Assembly (NCBI GenBank): GCA_023135025.1
Contig: JAGLTY010000096.1
Location: 1 to 7,477, forward strand
From: Bacteroidales bacterium
GTDB lineage: Bacteria > Bacteroidota > Bacteroidia > Bacteroidales > GCA-2748055
DNA length: 7,477 nt
Direction: 5' to 3'
Part shown: positions 6,078 to 7,477 of the stretch, in pieces
Position numbering within the stretch: position 1 is the stretch's first letter
Layout of the letters: the number at the start of each line of letters is the position of its first letter
Position numbers and translations under genes: made by a program
Notes under the pieces: model-generated
Database searches by the model: none
What the model was told of the DNA's origin: nothing
Seen by the model: only the letters and a program-made list of their open reading frames with translations

Positions 6078-7477
6078 TAAGCCTGGTTGGCCACAGGCTG
6101 ATGGGTACGAGCCCTGTTCCTGGCCTGCTCCAATTGCTCCCTGAGTTTGGCAAGTACTTCTTGCATTTCCGGTTGATAAGCCAGGTTGGTATGTTCTTCA
6201 GGGTCCTCCATGTGATCATATAGCTCCTCATTACCTGCATCAACTTCTTCACCCCAGCGAGTGTACCTCCACCTTTCAGACCGGATGGTGGCACCGCTTC
6301 CACCATAGGTAACAGTGTAAGCAATAGACGAATCATGGCTTAGATTCTTCCCCACCATATAGCCAGCCAGGCTCTTACCCTGCAGAATTTCAGGCTGATC
6401 CGGATCTAAACTACACAATTCTGTTAAAGTTGGATAGAGGTCAATAAGTTCGGTGATTGATTCACAGGTGCTTCCGTGTTTCAAACTGTTTCCCGGATAG
6501 GAGATGATCATCGGGATCCGCACACTCCCTTCCCACAGGCTTACCTTTGACCAGCAGTCGTGCTCCCCCAGGTTGTAGCCGTGATCCGAAACGAATACAA
6601 CAATGGTCTCTTCCCTGATTCCCAATCTGTCAAGTGCATCAAGCAGTCGACCAACCTGCTGGTCCATAAAGCGGACACTTGCCATATAGGCACTGATGGT
6701 CTGATGCTTCTGTTTTTCACTCATTTTCCAGATATTCATATTTTGCCGCTTCAGTGCCTGTTCCGGGATATTGTCAGCGACCATCACCGGTGGTAGTTGT
6801 ACATCCTCCTCCGGGTAGGGTAGAAAACAGTTCTTCGGGGCAATCAGGGGTACATGGGGGCGTACCAGGCCAACAGCCAGGAAGAAAGGAGCTAGTGGTT
6901 TAACCTTCTGTTTGGATCTGCTGTTTTTGTCAAGTTCACCAGACCGGTTCTCCAGGATGGCAATGGCCTGACTGGTGGCCAGATAGTCTGTCTGGGTCAA
7001 TTCCGATCCATCCTCAATGATCATGCGAGAGAAATTCGATCCATAATGAAGATTCCCCGGTGAGAGCAGCTCCAGGGTTCCGGGACTATGGGTTTCCGGT
7101 CCCAGGACATTATAGGTATAATCCCAGGAATCGGGCTCGTCTCCTCCGGGGTCGCCCCGTTCAATGCCGCCCGGGACACCCATATGAAAGATCTTGGAAA
7201 GACGGGCTGAGTAGTATCCCTGCTGGCGAAAATATCCTGCAAGGGTGGGGTGATCGGCCAGGGAAGGATTTTCTACACGGTAACTTCCGGGTTGATCATT
7301 GTTTCTTAAAATGCCGTTGGTTTCCGGGTAAAGTCCGCTCATCAGCGAAGCACGTGATGGACCGCAGAGTGGGTACTGGCAATAGGTCCTGGTAAACCGT
7401 ATCCCCTCAGCTGCCAGACGGTCCAGTTGGGGCGTATGATTTGCAATCTCCATATAGGGTCCGATGCGGGTATTCAG
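6071..7477 (-). CDS. Iduronate-2-sulfatase-like type I sulfatase, N-terminus beyond the window
   Basis: The frame is open through the right edge; 468 residues are visible. The first codons read LNTRIGPY, which in this family directly follow the metal-binding Asp pair of VDDLNTR. The signal peptide and the first two ligands are therefore just outside the window. The formylglycine signature CGPSR lies at visible residues 38-42 (Cys38 at 7366-7364), within YCQYPLCGPSRASLMSG, a hallmark of the iduronate-2-sulfatase-like S1 group. Other landmarks are SKIFHMG (Lys95, His98), PFFLAVGLVRPHVP (His208), SDHGYNLGEH (Asp298/His299) and CWSKVSLWEGSVRIPMI (Lys311). All active-site elements expected here are present, so it should be functional. 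It cleaves sulfate esters, possibly 2-O-sulfate on uronic acids or related sugars; the substrate is not resolvable. The Cys form needs a maturase not seen here. A Lys/Arg/Ser-rich insert (about 178-195) precedes PFFLAVG. The stop is 7 bases from the GH16 stop. Confidence 0.92.
   Translation of the reverse strand: MNTRIGPYMEIANHTPQLDRLAAEGIRFTRTYCQYPLCGPSRASLMSGLYPETNGILRNNDQPGSYRVENPSLADHPTLAGYFRQQGYYSARLSKIFHMGVPGGIERGDPGGDEPDSWDYTYNVLGPETHSPGTLELLSPGNLHYGSNFSRMIIEDGSELTQTDYLATSQAIAILENRSGELDKNSRSKQKVKPLAPFFLAVGLVRPHVPLIAPKNCFLPYPEEDVQLPPVMVADNIPEQALKRQNMNIWKMSEKQKHQTISAYMASVRFMDQQVGRLLDALDRLGIREETIVVFVSDHGYNLGEHDCWSKVSLWEGSVRIPMIISYPGNSLKHGSTCESITELIDLYPTLTELCSLDPDQPEILQGKSLAGYMVGKNLSHDSSIAYTVTYGGSGATIRSERWRYTRWGEEVDAGNEELYDHMEDPEEHTNLAYQPEMQEVLAKLREQLEQARNRARTHQPVANQAYL

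Noticed and set aside
6071..7453. Treating Met at 7453 as the start of the second sulfatase
   Set aside because: The frame continues upstream as LNTRIGPY, conserved sequence of this family, so the gene is cut by the window edge and the real start is outside.

Overview
This window looks like part of a polysaccharide-degradation locus from a bacterium of the phylum Bacteroidota, probably marine or anaerobic. The pointers are two lipoprotein signal peptides, two Cys-type formylglycine sulfatases, a GH16 laminarinase-like lipoprotein, a DUF5107-TPR exported protein, the lack of clear Shine-Dalgarno sequences before the starts, and dense coding. The phylum call is an inference: no rRNA, SusC/SusD pair or regulator lies in the window. 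All recognisable genes encode exported carbohydrate-active or sulfate-ester-active proteins.

Layout. The minus-strand unit reads from 5165 down to the left edge. A 1106-residue DUF5107-TPR protein (5165-1845) is followed after 16 bases by one uninterrupted frame (1828 to the edge). That frame encodes a lipoprotein with an N-acylglucosamine/cellobiose 2-epimerase-family (AGE) domain joined directly to the N-terminal part of a sulfatase. Upstream of 5165 is a 112-base AT-rich divergent intergenic region. It serves the plus-strand GH16 gene (5278-6063) in the other direction. The GH16 gene converges, with a 7-base gap, on a second, minus-strand, iduronate-2-sulfatase-like gene (6071 to the right edge). 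The N-terminus of that gene is outside the window. No RNA genes, CRISPR arrays, IS elements or gene-free stretches above 300 bases were found.

How the genes may work together (inference). The GH16 lipoprotein would cut a beta-1,3- or mixed beta-glucan/galactan backbone, the sulfatases would remove sulfate esters, and the epimerase domain would act on a free reducing end. The DUF5107 protein, whose N-terminal half resembles a galactose-mutarotase-type fold, would bind or process the same oligosaccharides. The substrate cannot be fixed from sequence alone.

The most unusual item is the in-frame AGE-sulfatase fusion. I translated it codon by codon from 1828 to 2 (609 codons) without meeting a stop. 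The epimerase catalytic histidines and the sulfatase Cys-x-Pro-x-Arg signature are all retained, and the sulfatase half has no signal peptide of its own.
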